A program made the translations under genes and the position numbers. From NCBI GenBank assembly GCA_047615865.1, contig JBLHIB010000020.1:1-39447 (forward strand): DNA of 39,447 nt, written 5' to 3'. The notes under the pieces were generated by a model. The model was not told the DNA's origin. It searched no databases and saw nothing but the letters and a program-made list of their open reading frames with translations. Source of the DNA: JADFAK01 sp047615865 (GTDB lineage: Bacteria > Bacteroidota > Bacteroidia > Flavobacteriales_D > Sanyastnellaceae). Every line of letters starts with the position of its first letter. The stretch's first letter is position 1. Of the stretch, positions 32,388 through 39,447 are shown piece after piece.

Positions 32388-33623
32388 TTATTCAAGCTCT
32401 TCCTTAAGGATGCGAACAACTTCGTTCACAGTTTCCACTTCAAGGTCTGTGCGCTTGACAAGCTCACTCGGGTCCAATTCAAGGACACTTCTTGCCGTAT
32501 CACAACCAATCGTCTTCAAAGCGTCAAGGATCCAAGAATCAATTTCATCTGCAAACTCTTCCAAATCAACATCGTCAATATCGGCGTCAGATTCGCGATA
32601 AACATCAATTTCATAACCCGTTAACTTTCCAGCCAACTTAATATTATGCCCACCTTTTCCAATAGCCAATGACACTTGGTCAGGCTTTAGAAAGACATCC
32701 GCCTTCATGTTCTCGTTGTCGAGATTTACAGAAGATATTTTTGCAGGACTCAAAGCACGTTGAATCAACAATTGGCTATTGGCCGTGTAGTTGATAACAT
32801 CAATATTTTCATTCTTCAACTCTCGCACTATCGAATGGATACGTGCTCCTTTCATTCCGACACAAGCACCTACTGGATCGATGCGATCGTCGTATGACTC
32901 TACAGCCACTTTCGCTCTTTCACCCGGCTCTCTTACAATCTTTTTGATTGTAATCAGACCATCAAAAACCTCTGGCACTTCTTGCTCAAACAAACGCTCC
33001 AAAAATTCTGGAGCAGTTCTTGAAAGAATAATCTGTGGAGTATTCCCCTTCATGTCAACAGCTGCAACAACCGCTCGCACTTGATCACCTTTCTTAAATC
33101 TATCGGTAGGGATCTGTTGATCCTTAGGGAGGATAAGCTCGTTGTCTTCATCGTCAATGATCAAGATCTCTCTCTTCCATATCTGATAAACTTCACCCGT
33201 GATAATATCACCAACACGTTCCTTATACTTCTGATAAATATGATCCTTTTCAAGATCGAGAATTCGCGACTGCAAATTCTGCCTCATTGACAGAATATTT
33301 CTACGTCCGAAATCTAACAAATGGATCTCCTCCGACAACTCCTCACCAACTTCAAAATCACTTTCGATTTTGAGAGCTTCGCACAATTCAACTTCAGTCA
33401 TAGGATCTTCAACCTCGCCATCAAGAACAATGTCCCTGTTACGCCAGATTTCTAAATCACCTTTGTCTACATTGATAATCACATCGAAGTTCTCATCCGA
33501 ACCGTATTTCTTGATGACCATGTTGCGAAAAACATCTTCAAGGATACTCATCATAGTCTCCCTGTCAATGCTCTTGAATTCTTTAAATTCAGAGAAAGAT
33601 TCGATCAGGTTTACACCGTTCAT
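32388..33623 (-). CDS. nusA: Transcription termination/antitermination factor NusA
   Basis: NusA binds RNA polymerase and modulates pausing, termination and antitermination. In 411 residues it has the N-terminal polymerase-binding domain (about 1-130), an S1 domain (GDIITGEVYQIWKREILIID), and two KH domains (VGACVGMKGARIHSIVREL and VSLAIGKGGHNIKLAGKLTGYEIDV). A short C-terminal helical segment rich in acidic residues follows. The duplicated acidic AR repeats of E. coli NusA are missing, as is usual in Bacteroidota. It lies 10 bp after rimP. Confidence 0.97.
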   Translation of the reverse strand: MNGVNLIESFSEFKEFKSIDRETMMSILEDVFRNMVIKKYGSDENFDVIINVDKGDLEIWRNRDIVLDGEVEDPMTEVELCEALKIESDFEVGEELSEEIHLLDFGRRNILSMRQNLQSRILDLEKDHIYQKYKERVGDIITGEVYQIWKREILIIDDEDNELILPKDQQIPTDRFKKGDQVRAVVAAVDMKGNTPQIILSRTAPEFLERLFEQEVPEVFDGLITIKKIVREPGERAKVAVESYDDRIDPVGACVGMKGARIHSIVRELKNENIDVINYTANSQLLIQRALSPAKISSVNLDNENMKADVFLKPDQVSLAIGKGGHNIKLAGKLTGYEIDVYRESDADIDDVDLEEFADEIDSWILDALKTIGCDTARSVLELDPSELVKRTDLEVETVNEVVRILKEELE

Positions 33624-33633
33624 CTTGATATAA

Positions 33634-34101
33634 TTAATTAAATGATATTAAAACTTTCGTTGACTGGATAGATGGATACTCAATCTCATGATCCGTTTCC
33701 ACCCAGTGTTTGGCCTTACGGCCTTCAATACGTTCCTTCACTCTTGTACGCAGCGTAATCTTATCGTCATCTACCGCTATCAGTTCCCCGTCGATTTTGC
33801 TGTCGTCATTCATAAGAACAGTTATCTCTCGACCAATGTTCTTGTAATACTGGCGTCGAACCATAAAAGGTTGATCCAATCCTGGTGAAGACACTCTTAG
33901 GTTGTAATCTTCTAAGTCTCTATCCAGCTTCTTATTCAAATAACGATTCAATTCCATGCAATCAGAAATCGAAAAACCATCATCACCGTCCATGACAATG
34001 TCGATGATATTATCAACGCTCACTTTCAAAGAAACCAGAAAATTAATTCCACCTTCTACCTTCTCCTCTAATAATAACTGAACCGTTTCTTCCGAGATCA
34101 T
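33634..34101 (-). CDS. rimP: Ribosome maturation factor RimP
   Basis: RimP assists late assembly of the 30S subunit. The 155-residue protein has the N-terminal domain with DNIIDIVMDGDDGFSISDCMELNRYLNKKLD and the conserved EDYNLRVSSPGLDQPF motif, then a C-terminal Sm-like barrel (IGREITVLMNDDSKIDGELIAVDDDKITLRT). I start at the ATG at 34101. The GTG at 34134 would read through the terminator hairpin. It is the first gene of rimP-nusA-infB. Confidence 0.95.
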   Translation of the reverse strand: MISEETVQLLLEEKVEGGINFLVSLKVSVDNIIDIVMDGDDGFSISDCMELNRYLNKKLDRDLEDYNLRVSSPGLDQPFMVRRQYYKNIGREITVLMNDDSKIDGELIAVDDDKITLRTRVKERIEGRKAKHWVETDHEIEYPSIQSTKVLISFN

Positions 34102-34113
34102 TCGTTTGCATTC

Positions 34114-34139
34114 AAAAAAAAGAGGGGCGATCACCCCTC
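34114..34139 (-). terminator. Terminator-like hairpin in the rimP leader (attenuator or upstream-gene terminator)
   Basis: The reverse strand reads GAGGGG-TGATCG-CCCCTC followed by eight T. This is a textbook intrinsic terminator with a 6-bp G/C-rich stem, plus a possible U-G pair. It lies 109 bp past the stop codon of the YwqK-like gene but also between the likely rimP promoter (34166-34173) and the rimP ATG, which starts 13 bases after the T tract. Confidence 0.85.
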
Positions 34140-34165
34140 CATCTGTACTATTCGCTATTTCACCG

Positions 34166-34173
34166 CAAATATA
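34166..34173 (-). promoter_or_regulatory. Putative rimP-nusA-infB promoter -7 element
   Basis: The reverse strand reads TATATTTG, an exact TAnnTTTG match. Transcription would begin near 34160 and give a leader of about 60 bases containing the terminator-like hairpin. No TTG box is clear upstream. Confidence 0.5.
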
Positions 34174-34247
34174 GTATGTTTTTGCTTTTGTACTACTATC
34201 ATGGGGAAAATCATCTTTTCAATCGATTGAAGCACATCAATTTTCCG

Positions 34248-35843
34248 TTATTGTCCGCCTCGTTTGTTCACCACGACCTTCGCTACCAAACCATTCTCGT
34301 ACACATAGTGCAATTCTAGATTTCCGTTCTTATCACTGTAAATCTTGTAATCGCCATGCCTCTTTCCCATCTTATAGTTGATCTCTTGCACCACTTTGGC
34401 CGACTTACTGTAAGACAAGGCCTTGCCATCCATCTTTCCATCCTTGTACGATTGTGATTGCATTGGACTCCCGTTACCATAGTAATAAAACCAGTCGCCA
34501 TCAGGCGTTCCATCCGCATACTCGCCTTTCATTTCTAAAACTCCTGATGCGCCATGGCTTTCCCAAAAACCAGTCTTCTTTCCCTCAGAATCATACTTTC
34601 CAGTCTCTCGAAGTTGTCCGTTGTCATACCAATAAGTCCATTCGCCAGTTTTCAAATCTTGCGTCCATTGTCCTTCATATGTCTTGACTTTGTTCGGATA
34701 CCAGCCAACCCATTGGCCATTCATCTTACCATTTGAATAAAAGCCTATATCTTTTTGAGATCCTGTATCATACCAGCTGAACCATTCTCCCTCCTCTTCA
34801 TCATTCAGAAATGAACCCTTCATTAAATCAGCCCCACTTTCAAACCAATAATCCCAATGATCTTCTTTGAGATCATTGCCATACGTGCCTTTCTTCCATG
34901 CTTCTCCGCCAAAATAATTGAAGTTCCATTCTCCTTCTTTCTTTCCTTCAATATAATCTCCAAAGTAATATTTGTTGCCGTTACTATACCACCAAGTCCA
35001 TTCTCCATGCTGAAGGTCGTTGTCAAATTGCCCTTCAATGTCCAGCTTTCCATCATCCAGATACCAGACCCAAGCTCCCTGCTTCTTTCCTTGAGCATAC
35101 GCCCCTTTGAACTCCAGCTGTCCGCCACGGAAATATTGCTCAAAAACACCATTCAATATCCCTACAGCATAATTCGAAATCTTTTTTGGCGAGCCGTCGA
35201 GATAAAATTCGGTCCAAAGCAAATCTTTAAGTCCTCTGGAATACGATCCTGCTACTTTAATATCTCCACTTGAGAAGTACTCTTTGCAAGCTCCGTTCGG
35301 TAATCCTCCCAAATAATCAGTCTCTCGCTTAATTGATCCTCCCTCATTGTATTCCAGATTCACTCCAGCTCCATTGATGATCAATTTCTTACCATCTTCC
35401 TCTGTGAGCGTCATTAAATACATGACTGTGTCGGTATAACTCTCTGTCATCCAAAGCAAATCGGCCGAGTGGTAGTAGTTCCAAATGCCCAATCGATCTC
35501 CATCAAAAAAAGACCCATCTTCCAATAAAGCACCGTCAATATTCCACGTTCGCATTATACTATCGCGCTGACCCAATTGAAAGTAGCCTTCGTGCTTGAG
35601 TTGTCCGTTGTAGTAAAATTCTTTGGCCGAACCATGCAGCTTTCCATACCAATAGTGACTTTTATCACGAAGTTCACCATTTTGATAATATGATTTCCAA
35701 ACCCCATGTTCCACGCCACGTTCGTAGAATCCTTCGGTCATCTTTTGACCATCTTCATAAAAGTCAACAAATTGCTGCTTTTGAGCGAAGCAAGTCAAAG
35801 AAGAGCAAATTAAAACAAGGGTTAGAATCTTTCGCATGAACAT
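34248..35843 (-). CDS. YwqK/MORN-type repeat protein, secreted
   Basis: The 531 residues begin with a signal peptide (RKILTLVLICSSLTCFA, cleavage near residue 21). About 20 tandem repeats of 22-24 residues follow, with the core G-x-W-x-x-Y-x-x-G-x-x-x-x-x-G-x-Y (for example GEWTYWYDNGQLRETGKYD). These are MORN_2/YwqK repeats, which form a stack of beta-hairpins. Databases often label them antitoxin YwqK, but nothing here supports a toxin-antitoxin role. The protein is exported and no toxin gene is adjacent. A repeat scaffold in the periplasm or on the surface is more likely. A second ATG two codons later (35837) is possible. A -7 box (35857-35864) precedes it. Confidence 0.8.
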   Translation of the reverse strand: MFMRKILTLVLICSSLTCFAQKQQFVDFYEDGQKMTEGFYERGVEHGVWKSYYQNGELRDKSHYWYGKLHGSAKEFYYNGQLKHEGYFQLGQRDSIMRTWNIDGALLEDGSFFDGDRLGIWNYYHSADLLWMTESYTDTVMYLMTLTEEDGKKLIINGAGVNLEYNEGGSIKRETDYLGGLPNGACKEYFSSGDIKVAGSYSRGLKDLLWTEFYLDGSPKKISNYAVGILNGVFEQYFRGGQLEFKGAYAQGKKQGAWVWYLDDGKLDIEGQFDNDLQHGEWTWWYSNGNKYYFGDYIEGKKEGEWNFNYFGGEAWKKGTYGNDLKEDHWDYWFESGADLMKGSFLNDEEEGEWFSWYDTGSQKDIGFYSNGKMNGQWVGWYPNKVKTYEGQWTQDLKTGEWTYWYDNGQLRETGKYDSEGKKTGFWESHGASGVLEMKGEYADGTPDGDWFYYYGNGSPMQSQSYKDGKMDGKALSYSKSAKVVQEINYKMGKRHGDYKIYSDKNGNLELHYVYENGLVAKVVVNKRGGQ

Positions 35844-35856
35844 AGTATTTACAACA

Positions 35857-35864
35857 CAAAACTA
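35857..35864 (-). promoter_or_regulatory. Putative promoter -7 element of the YwqK-like gene
   Basis: The reverse strand reads TAGTTTTG, an exact TAnnTTTG match, 13 bases before the ATG at 35843. Confidence 0.45.
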
Positions 35865-35934
35865 AGAAAGGCAGCACTTGGATCGCTATAGATTGCAATC
35901 TCTTGTGAACACTTTGATGGAGATATCAAAAGAA

Positions 35935-35969
35935 AAGGCAGCAAGCCGATACCATCGAGTTGCTGCCTT
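35935..35969 (-). terminator. Rho-independent terminator of the T9SS cargo gene
   Basis: AAGGCAGCAA (35935-35944) pairs perfectly with TTGCTGCCTT (35960-35969) around a 15-base loop. On the reverse strand the stem is followed by TTCTTTT. It lies 20 bp past the stop codon at 35990. Confidence 0.75.
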
Positions 35970-35989
35970 CAATTTCATTTAAACAATGA

Positions 35990-36850
35990 CTATTCTTTCA
36001 CCAAAACCTTAACCCGAGTAGCACCATCAGCCCATGTCATGCGAAGTTGGTACATTCCTGCAGATAGATGAGAAATGTCAATTTGTGATTGTAGCGTCAA
36101 AGAAACCGATTTATTGATCTCCACCTGACCCAATGAATTGATCAACTCAATCTGGCGAACATGCCCATTGGTGGTCACTATATTCAAGGTCTCCTTTGCA
36201 GGATTCGGAAAAACTACCAGTATTTTCTCATCAATTTGAGCAACCGATGTGATCAAATCTGGACAATCCTCCACAACATTAGGATTCTGAAAATGCAAGG
36301 CAGCCCCATCATAAAAACAGCGCAACCACGGATCAACATCACTCATGTTACATTCGTAAAAACCTGGGTTCAACGGTGATAATTCCGAACCAATTCCTTC
36401 AATCCAATACTCCTGAACTCCTCCCTCAAAATTATAGCGCTCTCGCTCTATTCCATCAATCATAACCATCTCTACAGATGCAACCGTCAGTTCAGCCTCG
36501 CATAGCGATCCTTGAACAGTGACTGTTTGACCCACAGTCATGTCAAAATCGTACAATAACTTCTCCTCACCTTGAGAGTAGATATATACTTTTTCAAGAC
36601 CAACATCTTCTCGAATCAGAGCTTCGAGGGATGGAGAATTCGGGGCGATATCCAAGATGGCTATAAACTTTTTGTAGGTCACTCCTTCTACAATCGAATC
36701 CCCTGAAAGAAACATATCAGAGTTAAAAATTATGAACCCTCCTTGGCGAACATGCCACCTATGATCTTCACTCACCATCGGGGCATAATCCTGTGAAAAG
36801 AGCGTATTGGCGCCGAATAAAGCGATTGCAAGAAATAAGAGCTTCTTCAT
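35990..36850 (-). CDS. Secreted protein with T9SS type A C-terminal sorting domain
   Basis: This 286-residue protein has a Sec signal peptide (KKLLFLAIALFGANTLFSQ, about 1-20). An unrecognised central region (about 21-205) has paired cysteines. The C-terminal sorting domain (about 210-286) opens VFPNPAKETLNIV, continues with IELINSLGQVEINK and ISHLSAGMYQLRM, and ends VKVLVKE. This is the type A CTD that sends cargo through the type IX secretion system to the cell surface or medium, where the domain is removed. The function of the mature part is unknown; no enzyme motif is seen. It appears monocistronic, with its own terminator. Confidence 0.85.
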   Translation of the reverse strand: MKKLLFLAIALFGANTLFSQDYAPMVSEDHRWHVRQGGFIIFNSDMFLSGDSIVEGVTYKKFIAILDIAPNSPSLEALIREDVGLEKVYIYSQGEEKLLYDFDMTVGQTVTVQGSLCEAELTVASVEMVMIDGIERERYNFEGGVQEYWIEGIGSELSPLNPGFYECNMSDVDPWLRCFYDGAALHFQNPNVVEDCPDLITSVAQIDEKILVVFPNPAKETLNIVTTNGHVRQIELINSLGQVEINKSVSLTLQSQIDISHLSAGMYQLRMTWADGATRVKVLVKE

Positions 36851-36951
36851 ATTGGAATGGATTTAAGGGATTCAATTCCCCATTGCACTATAAATATAAT
36901 AGAAAACCAGGTTCTTTTGATTGGACCAGAACAACTGAATTGTTCAAAAAC

Positions 36952-38175
36952 CTATTCTGATTGTTGACTCTCATCCCAATCGAAATAGTAATTATTGTAT
37001 GGAAAACGCTCTGCATTAATTGCGCGGACTCGCTTGTAGAGCAATTTCTTAAATTCGTCTACATTGCTGCAGTCCGTTGCCGAAATAAAAATCACGTCTC
37101 CATCCTGAATCTTGGACATCCATGTTTTCTCTAGAGCCTCGAGCGAGACTCCTTCTGGTGAGTCGGCATCAAAAGTATATTTATCGATCTTGTTGAACAC
37201 TGTAATCGTAGGCTTTCCCTCTGTTCCAATTTCGCTCAAAGTGCGTTCAACAACATTGTAATGTTCCTCAAAACTAGCATGAGACACATCTACTATATGC
37301 AGCAAAAGATCCGCTTCTCTTGTTTCGTCAAGTGTTGACTTGAAGGATTCAACAAGCTGATGAGGTAGCTTCCTGATAAAACCAACTGTATCAGCCAATA
37401 GAAATGGCAGAGCGTTGAGCACAACTTTGCGGACTGTAGTATCAAGTGTAGCAAACAACTTATTCTCGGCAAAAACATCGCTCTTTGACAGCAAATTCAT
37501 CACCGTACTCTTACCCACATTGGTATAACCCACTAAAGCTACCCGCACCATTCCCGCGCGATTTCCTCTTTGCGTAGACAGTTGCTTATCGATGTGCTTC
37601 AGCTTTTCCTTCAAAAGCACAATACGATCCCGAATTATCCGTCGGTCTGTTTCAATTTCTTTCTCTCCAGGCCCCTTCATGCCGATTCCACCTTTTTGCT
37701 TGCTCAAGTGAGACCACATATTGGTGAGTCGGGGAAGTAAATATTCATATTGAGCGAGCTCGACCTGAGTTTTGGCATGACCTGTTCGCGCCCTGCGGGC
37801 AAATATATCAAGGATGAGATTGCTTCTGTCCAGCACTTTGATTGGATCTAAGGCCAATGGATCAGGATTCATAATCTCCTCGATATTTCTCAGCTGGGAT
37901 GACGATAGCTCATCATCGAAAATCAGCATGTCTATATCATTGGCTTCGGCGTAAGCCGCTATCTCCTCAATTTTACCTGAACCCACAAATGTTCTTCGAT
38001 CCAATTGAGGTAAGTTCTGTACAAAGCGTTTCACGCAAATAGCATCTGCCGTTTTCGCCAAAAACTCAAGCTCAGCCATGTATTCTTCCAACATCACTGC
38101 CGATTGCTTGCTGGTCACAACACCAACCAACACACATCTTTCCTGAACTTCAGCTGTATCGTATAACTCTCCCAT
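36952..38175 (-). CDS. hflX: GTPase HflX
   Basis: HflX is a ribosome-associated GTPase that splits stalled or hibernating 70S ribosomes. The 407-residue sequence has the N-terminal HflX domain (FVGSGKIEEIAAYAEANDID, DDELSSSQLRNIE) and the basic coiled helix around KGGIGMKGPGEKEIETDRR. The G domain follows, with P-loop GYTNVGKST, DTVGF (G3) and NKID (G4), then a C-terminal subdomain (FISATDCSNVDEFKKLL). Its ATG overlaps the upstream cytochrome c stop codon by one base, so it is the third gene of a membrane protein-cytochrome-hflX unit. No clear terminator follows; a 6-bp stem at about 36928-36944 lacks a T tract. Confidence 0.95.
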   Translation of the reverse strand: MGELYDTAEVQERCVLVGVVTSKQSAVMLEEYMAELEFLAKTADAICVKRFVQNLPQLDRRTFVGSGKIEEIAAYAEANDIDMLIFDDELSSSQLRNIEEIMNPDPLALDPIKVLDRSNLILDIFARRARTGHAKTQVELAQYEYLLPRLTNMWSHLSKQKGGIGMKGPGEKEIETDRRIIRDRIVLLKEKLKHIDKQLSTQRGNRAGMVRVALVGYTNVGKSTVMNLLSKSDVFAENKLFATLDTTVRKVVLNALPFLLADTVGFIRKLPHQLVESFKSTLDETREADLLLHIVDVSHASFEEHYNVVERTLSEIGTEGKPTITVFNKIDKYTFDADSPEGVSLEALEKTWMSKIQDGDVIFISATDCSNVDEFKKLLYKRVRAINAERFPYNNYYFDWDESQQSE

Positions 38176-38495
38176 TAAGGCTTAAACTTATCTATGTATA
38201 TCGCTAACAATTCTATTTCTACATCCGAAAGCCGATCGACAAAAGGAGGCATATTCCCCTTGCCATACTTGATAATGGCTTTCATTTCATTTAGATCCAG
38301 GGTGCTCAAAGACAAGTCTTTTGCCCCTGCTAGACCAAGCTTACCATCATCGCCATGACAAATCCCGCACATGCTGCGAAAAATAGTCCCTGCCTTGACT
38401 AAGTCGATTTCTTTTTTCTGCGTTGGCTTCTTCTCAGCTGAAGAACATGCACTCACTAGGAGCACCAACAATAAAACTAACTTCCTGGAAACCAT
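38175..38495 (-). CDS. Small monoheme cytochrome c lipoprotein
   Basis: This 106-residue protein has a lipoprotein signal (VLLLVLLVSAC, Cys17 lipidated). One class I cytochrome c domain follows, with C43-GI-C46-H47 and a likely Met ligand in GKGNMPPF. It would be an anchored periplasmic electron carrier, possibly feeding the oxidase encoded by ctaCD. Its start lies inside the end of the upstream membrane protein gene (19-bp overlap) and its stop overlaps hflX by one base. All three genes are therefore tightly coupled. Confidence 0.88.
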   Translation of the reverse strand: MVSRKLVLLLVLLVSACSSAEKKPTQKKEIDLVKAGTIFRSMCGICHGDDGKLGLAGAKDLSLSTLDLNEMKAIIKYGKGNMPPFVDRLSDVEIELLAIYIDKFKP

Positions 38496-38953
38496 GATCT
38501 TCCTTCAAACATCTCTCTGAAAGGCCACGGAATTGTAGCCAAAATAATTATAAATCCGATCGTATAGAAAACTGCAATCTTCTTGAATTTAGCTGCATTC
38601 TCAATGGCTTTCTTCGCCTTAGACCATCCAATGGTAATCAAAATCGCACCCAACAGCATTCCAACCATATGCTCGATGGCCCAAAATCTATGCGTGCTAC
38701 TTTTCATCATGGCCTCAGATTCAAGTGCTGCATCAACTACGTTGCTCATGAAGTACATTGCCAGCCCCAGCAAAACCTGTATATGCAAGGTTATTAAAGT
38801 GAAGAGGAAAATTTTTCGGGACTTTCCTTCAAACACTTTACCACCTGATTTCCCCATGAAAGCATGAACCAATGAAAAAACCATAAGCACTACAAGCACC
38901 CATCTAAGAGTGCTATGCATGTGAAGAAATCCATCAAACATCTTTGAATTCAT
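38477..38953 (-). CDS. Integral membrane protein, cytochrome-b-like, unknown function
   Basis: This 158-residue protein has four predicted membrane helices with conserved-looking histidines: FLHMHSTLRWVLVVLMVFSLVHAF, FLFTLITLHIQVLLGLAMYF, HRFWAIEHMVGMLLGAILITIGW and KIAVFYTIGFIIILATIPWPF. Relatives in Bacteroidota are often labelled cytochrome B. The His pattern would allow heme binding, and the next gene is a c-type cytochrome, but neither heme nor partner is shown. I start at the ATG at 38953, because the in-frame TTG at 38974 lies inside the -7 box. An ATG at 38941 is also possible. Confidence 0.75.
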   Translation of the reverse strand: MNSKMFDGFLHMHSTLRWVLVVLMVFSLVHAFMGKSGGKVFEGKSRKIFLFTLITLHIQVLLGLAMYFMSNVVDAALESEAMMKSSTHRFWAIEHMVGMLLGAILITIGWSKAKKAIENAAKFKKIAVFYTIGFIIILATIPWPFREMFEGRSWFPGS

Positions 38954-38971
38954 GTATCTAAGTTTTGCCGC

Positions 38972-38979
38972 CAAAGATA
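38972..38979 (-). promoter_or_regulatory. Putative promoter -7 element of the membrane protein-cytochrome-hflX unit
   Basis: The reverse strand reads TATCTTTG, an exact TAnnTTTG match, 18 bases before the ATG at 38953. Confidence 0.5.
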
Positions 38980-39030
38980 AGAGATTCGGGTATACCTATG
39001 AACTACTTTCCCTGAACCTCTACGTCTATT

Positions 39031-39096
39031 ATTCCCAAACAAATTATACTTTCCCAAATATTCAATTTATTCCCATGCATAACATCATTCCCAAAA
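39031..39096 (+). repeat. Four phased TTCCCA direct repeats
   Basis: TTCCCA occurs at 39032, 39051, 39070 and 39088, a spacing of 19, 19 and 18 bp. Three copies continue as TTCCCAAA and three are preceded by A. An isolated TTCCCT lies at 39008. The array sits about 34 bp before the likely -33 box of the next gene, a position suited to an activator or repressor binding several times on one face of the helix. Confidence 0.6.
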
Positions 39097-39129
39097 CAGG
39101 AATAAACTTACAAGAGCTTCACCCATAAG

Positions 39130-39164
39130 TTGACGAATAAATTTTAATCTCATCGTAATATTTG
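39130..39164 (+). promoter_or_regulatory. Putative promoter of the right-edge secreted protein
   Basis: TTGAC (from 39130), a spacer of about 21 bp and TAATATTTG (39156-39164) resemble the Bacteroidota promoter, with one extra base in the -7 box. The ATG is 28 bases downstream. Confidence 0.4.
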
Positions 39165-39192
39165 CACAGTTATTATCTCGATAGAATAAAAT

Positions 39193-39447
39193 ATGCACTG
39201 TAAACCAATTGCAGTTGCTCTTCTGACACTTTTATTTACAACCTACCACGTCCACGGGCATTTCAACGCATTGGGTAGCTGGGGCTCTGATGTAGCTCCC
39301 AACTACCTGATCGTGCCGAATAACGAAATTACATCTGATTTCGTCGGATTTATTAATGCGTCATGTCGAGAGCAGACAGAATTACCCGAACACAATCCGG
39401 GACTTCTTGTCTATCAAGTGGCCGACCTAAATGTTTTAGAAAGTACA
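39193..39447 (+). CDS. Secreted protein, partial, unknown function
   Basis: The frame is open for 85 codons to the window edge. It starts MHCKPIAVALLTLLFTTYHVHG, a signal peptide cleaved near residue 22, and continues FNALGSWGSDVAPNYLIVPN. The mature part so far shows no recognised domain; two cysteines (one in the signal) and a mixed beta-rich composition are seen. The length is unknown. Being downstream of the TTCCCA array suggests specific control. It could be a surface or T9SS-exported protein, which its missing C-terminus would show. Confidence 0.6.
   Translation, partial: MHCKPIAVALLTLLFTTYHVHGHFNALGSWGSDVAPNYLIVPNNEITSDFVGFINASCREQTELPEHNPGLLVYQVADLNVLEST

Noticed and set aside
34857..35273. 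A 138-codon plus-strand frame
   Set aside because: Antisense to the MORN repeats, which are compositionally biased and so keep the reverse frame open.
34248..35843. Toxin-antitoxin locus suggested by the YwqK-type repeats
   Set aside because: The protein has a signal peptide and neither neighbour resembles a toxin.
36928..36944. Terminator after hflX (GAACAA/TTGTTC)
   Set aside because: The stem is short, A/T rich and not followed by a T tract on the reverse strand.
39031..39096. CRISPR-like array
   Set aside because: The repeat unit is only 6-8 bp with 11-13 bp spacers, and no cas gene is present.

Overview
The window looks like a chromosomal segment of a free-living, aerobic member of the Bacteroidota, probably a flavobacterial or Cryomorphaceae/Schleiferiaceae-like lineage. 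The evidence is the Alternative Complex III (act) operon joined to cytochrome oxidase genes, a secreted protein with a type IX secretion (T9SS) C-terminal domain, DUF4442 and HemJ/CopD-type proteins, a two-ExbD transport cluster, and repeated -7 promoter elements of the Bacteroidota form TAnnTTTG with almost no Shine-Dalgarno sequences. Most genes are ordinary housekeeping genes. No phage, insertion sequence, CRISPR array or toxin-antitoxin locus was found.

Layout. 1-5895: an alkyltransferase-like protein overlapping trmB (minus), then a glycosyltransferase, a structure-rich non-coding element, tadA, a DUF4442 gene, mgtE and a 2-hydroxyacid dehydrogenase (plus). 5939-8761: exbD2, exbD1, a small membrane gene and exbB as one minus-strand unit, then tRNA-Ser(GGA). 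8864-16111: asparaginase, tatD, a divergent heptosyltransferase-like gene, an acyl-CoA thioesterase, hemJ, a 63-residue protein, and a ruvB-queG pair next to an outer-membrane-like protein. 16451-28067: an eight-gene minus-strand operon actABCDEF-ctaC-ctaD, with a promoter at its head and a strong hairpin terminator at its tail. It encodes a quinol:cytochrome c oxidoreductase and the two core subunits of its aa3-type oxidase partner. 28376-34173: a SPOR-domain protein convergent with rimP-nusA-infB. The junction is filled by two decayed tandem copies of itself, and the rimP leader carries a terminator-like hairpin. 34248-39447: a YwqK/MORN repeat protein, a T9SS cargo protein, a membrane protein-cytochrome c-hflX operon, and the start of a secreted protein preceded by regularly spaced TTCCCA repeats.

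The main functional block is respiratory. ActA-F would oxidise menaquinol and pass electrons through c-type hemes to CtaC/CtaD, while ExbB/ExbD would use the proton gradient to energise the outer membrane. The most unusual signals are non-coding: the multi-hairpin element at 2185-2337, the 234-bp tandem decay array at 28806-29510, the attenuator-like rimP leader at 34114-34173, and the phased repeats at 39031-39096. I found no clearly new multi-gene system.
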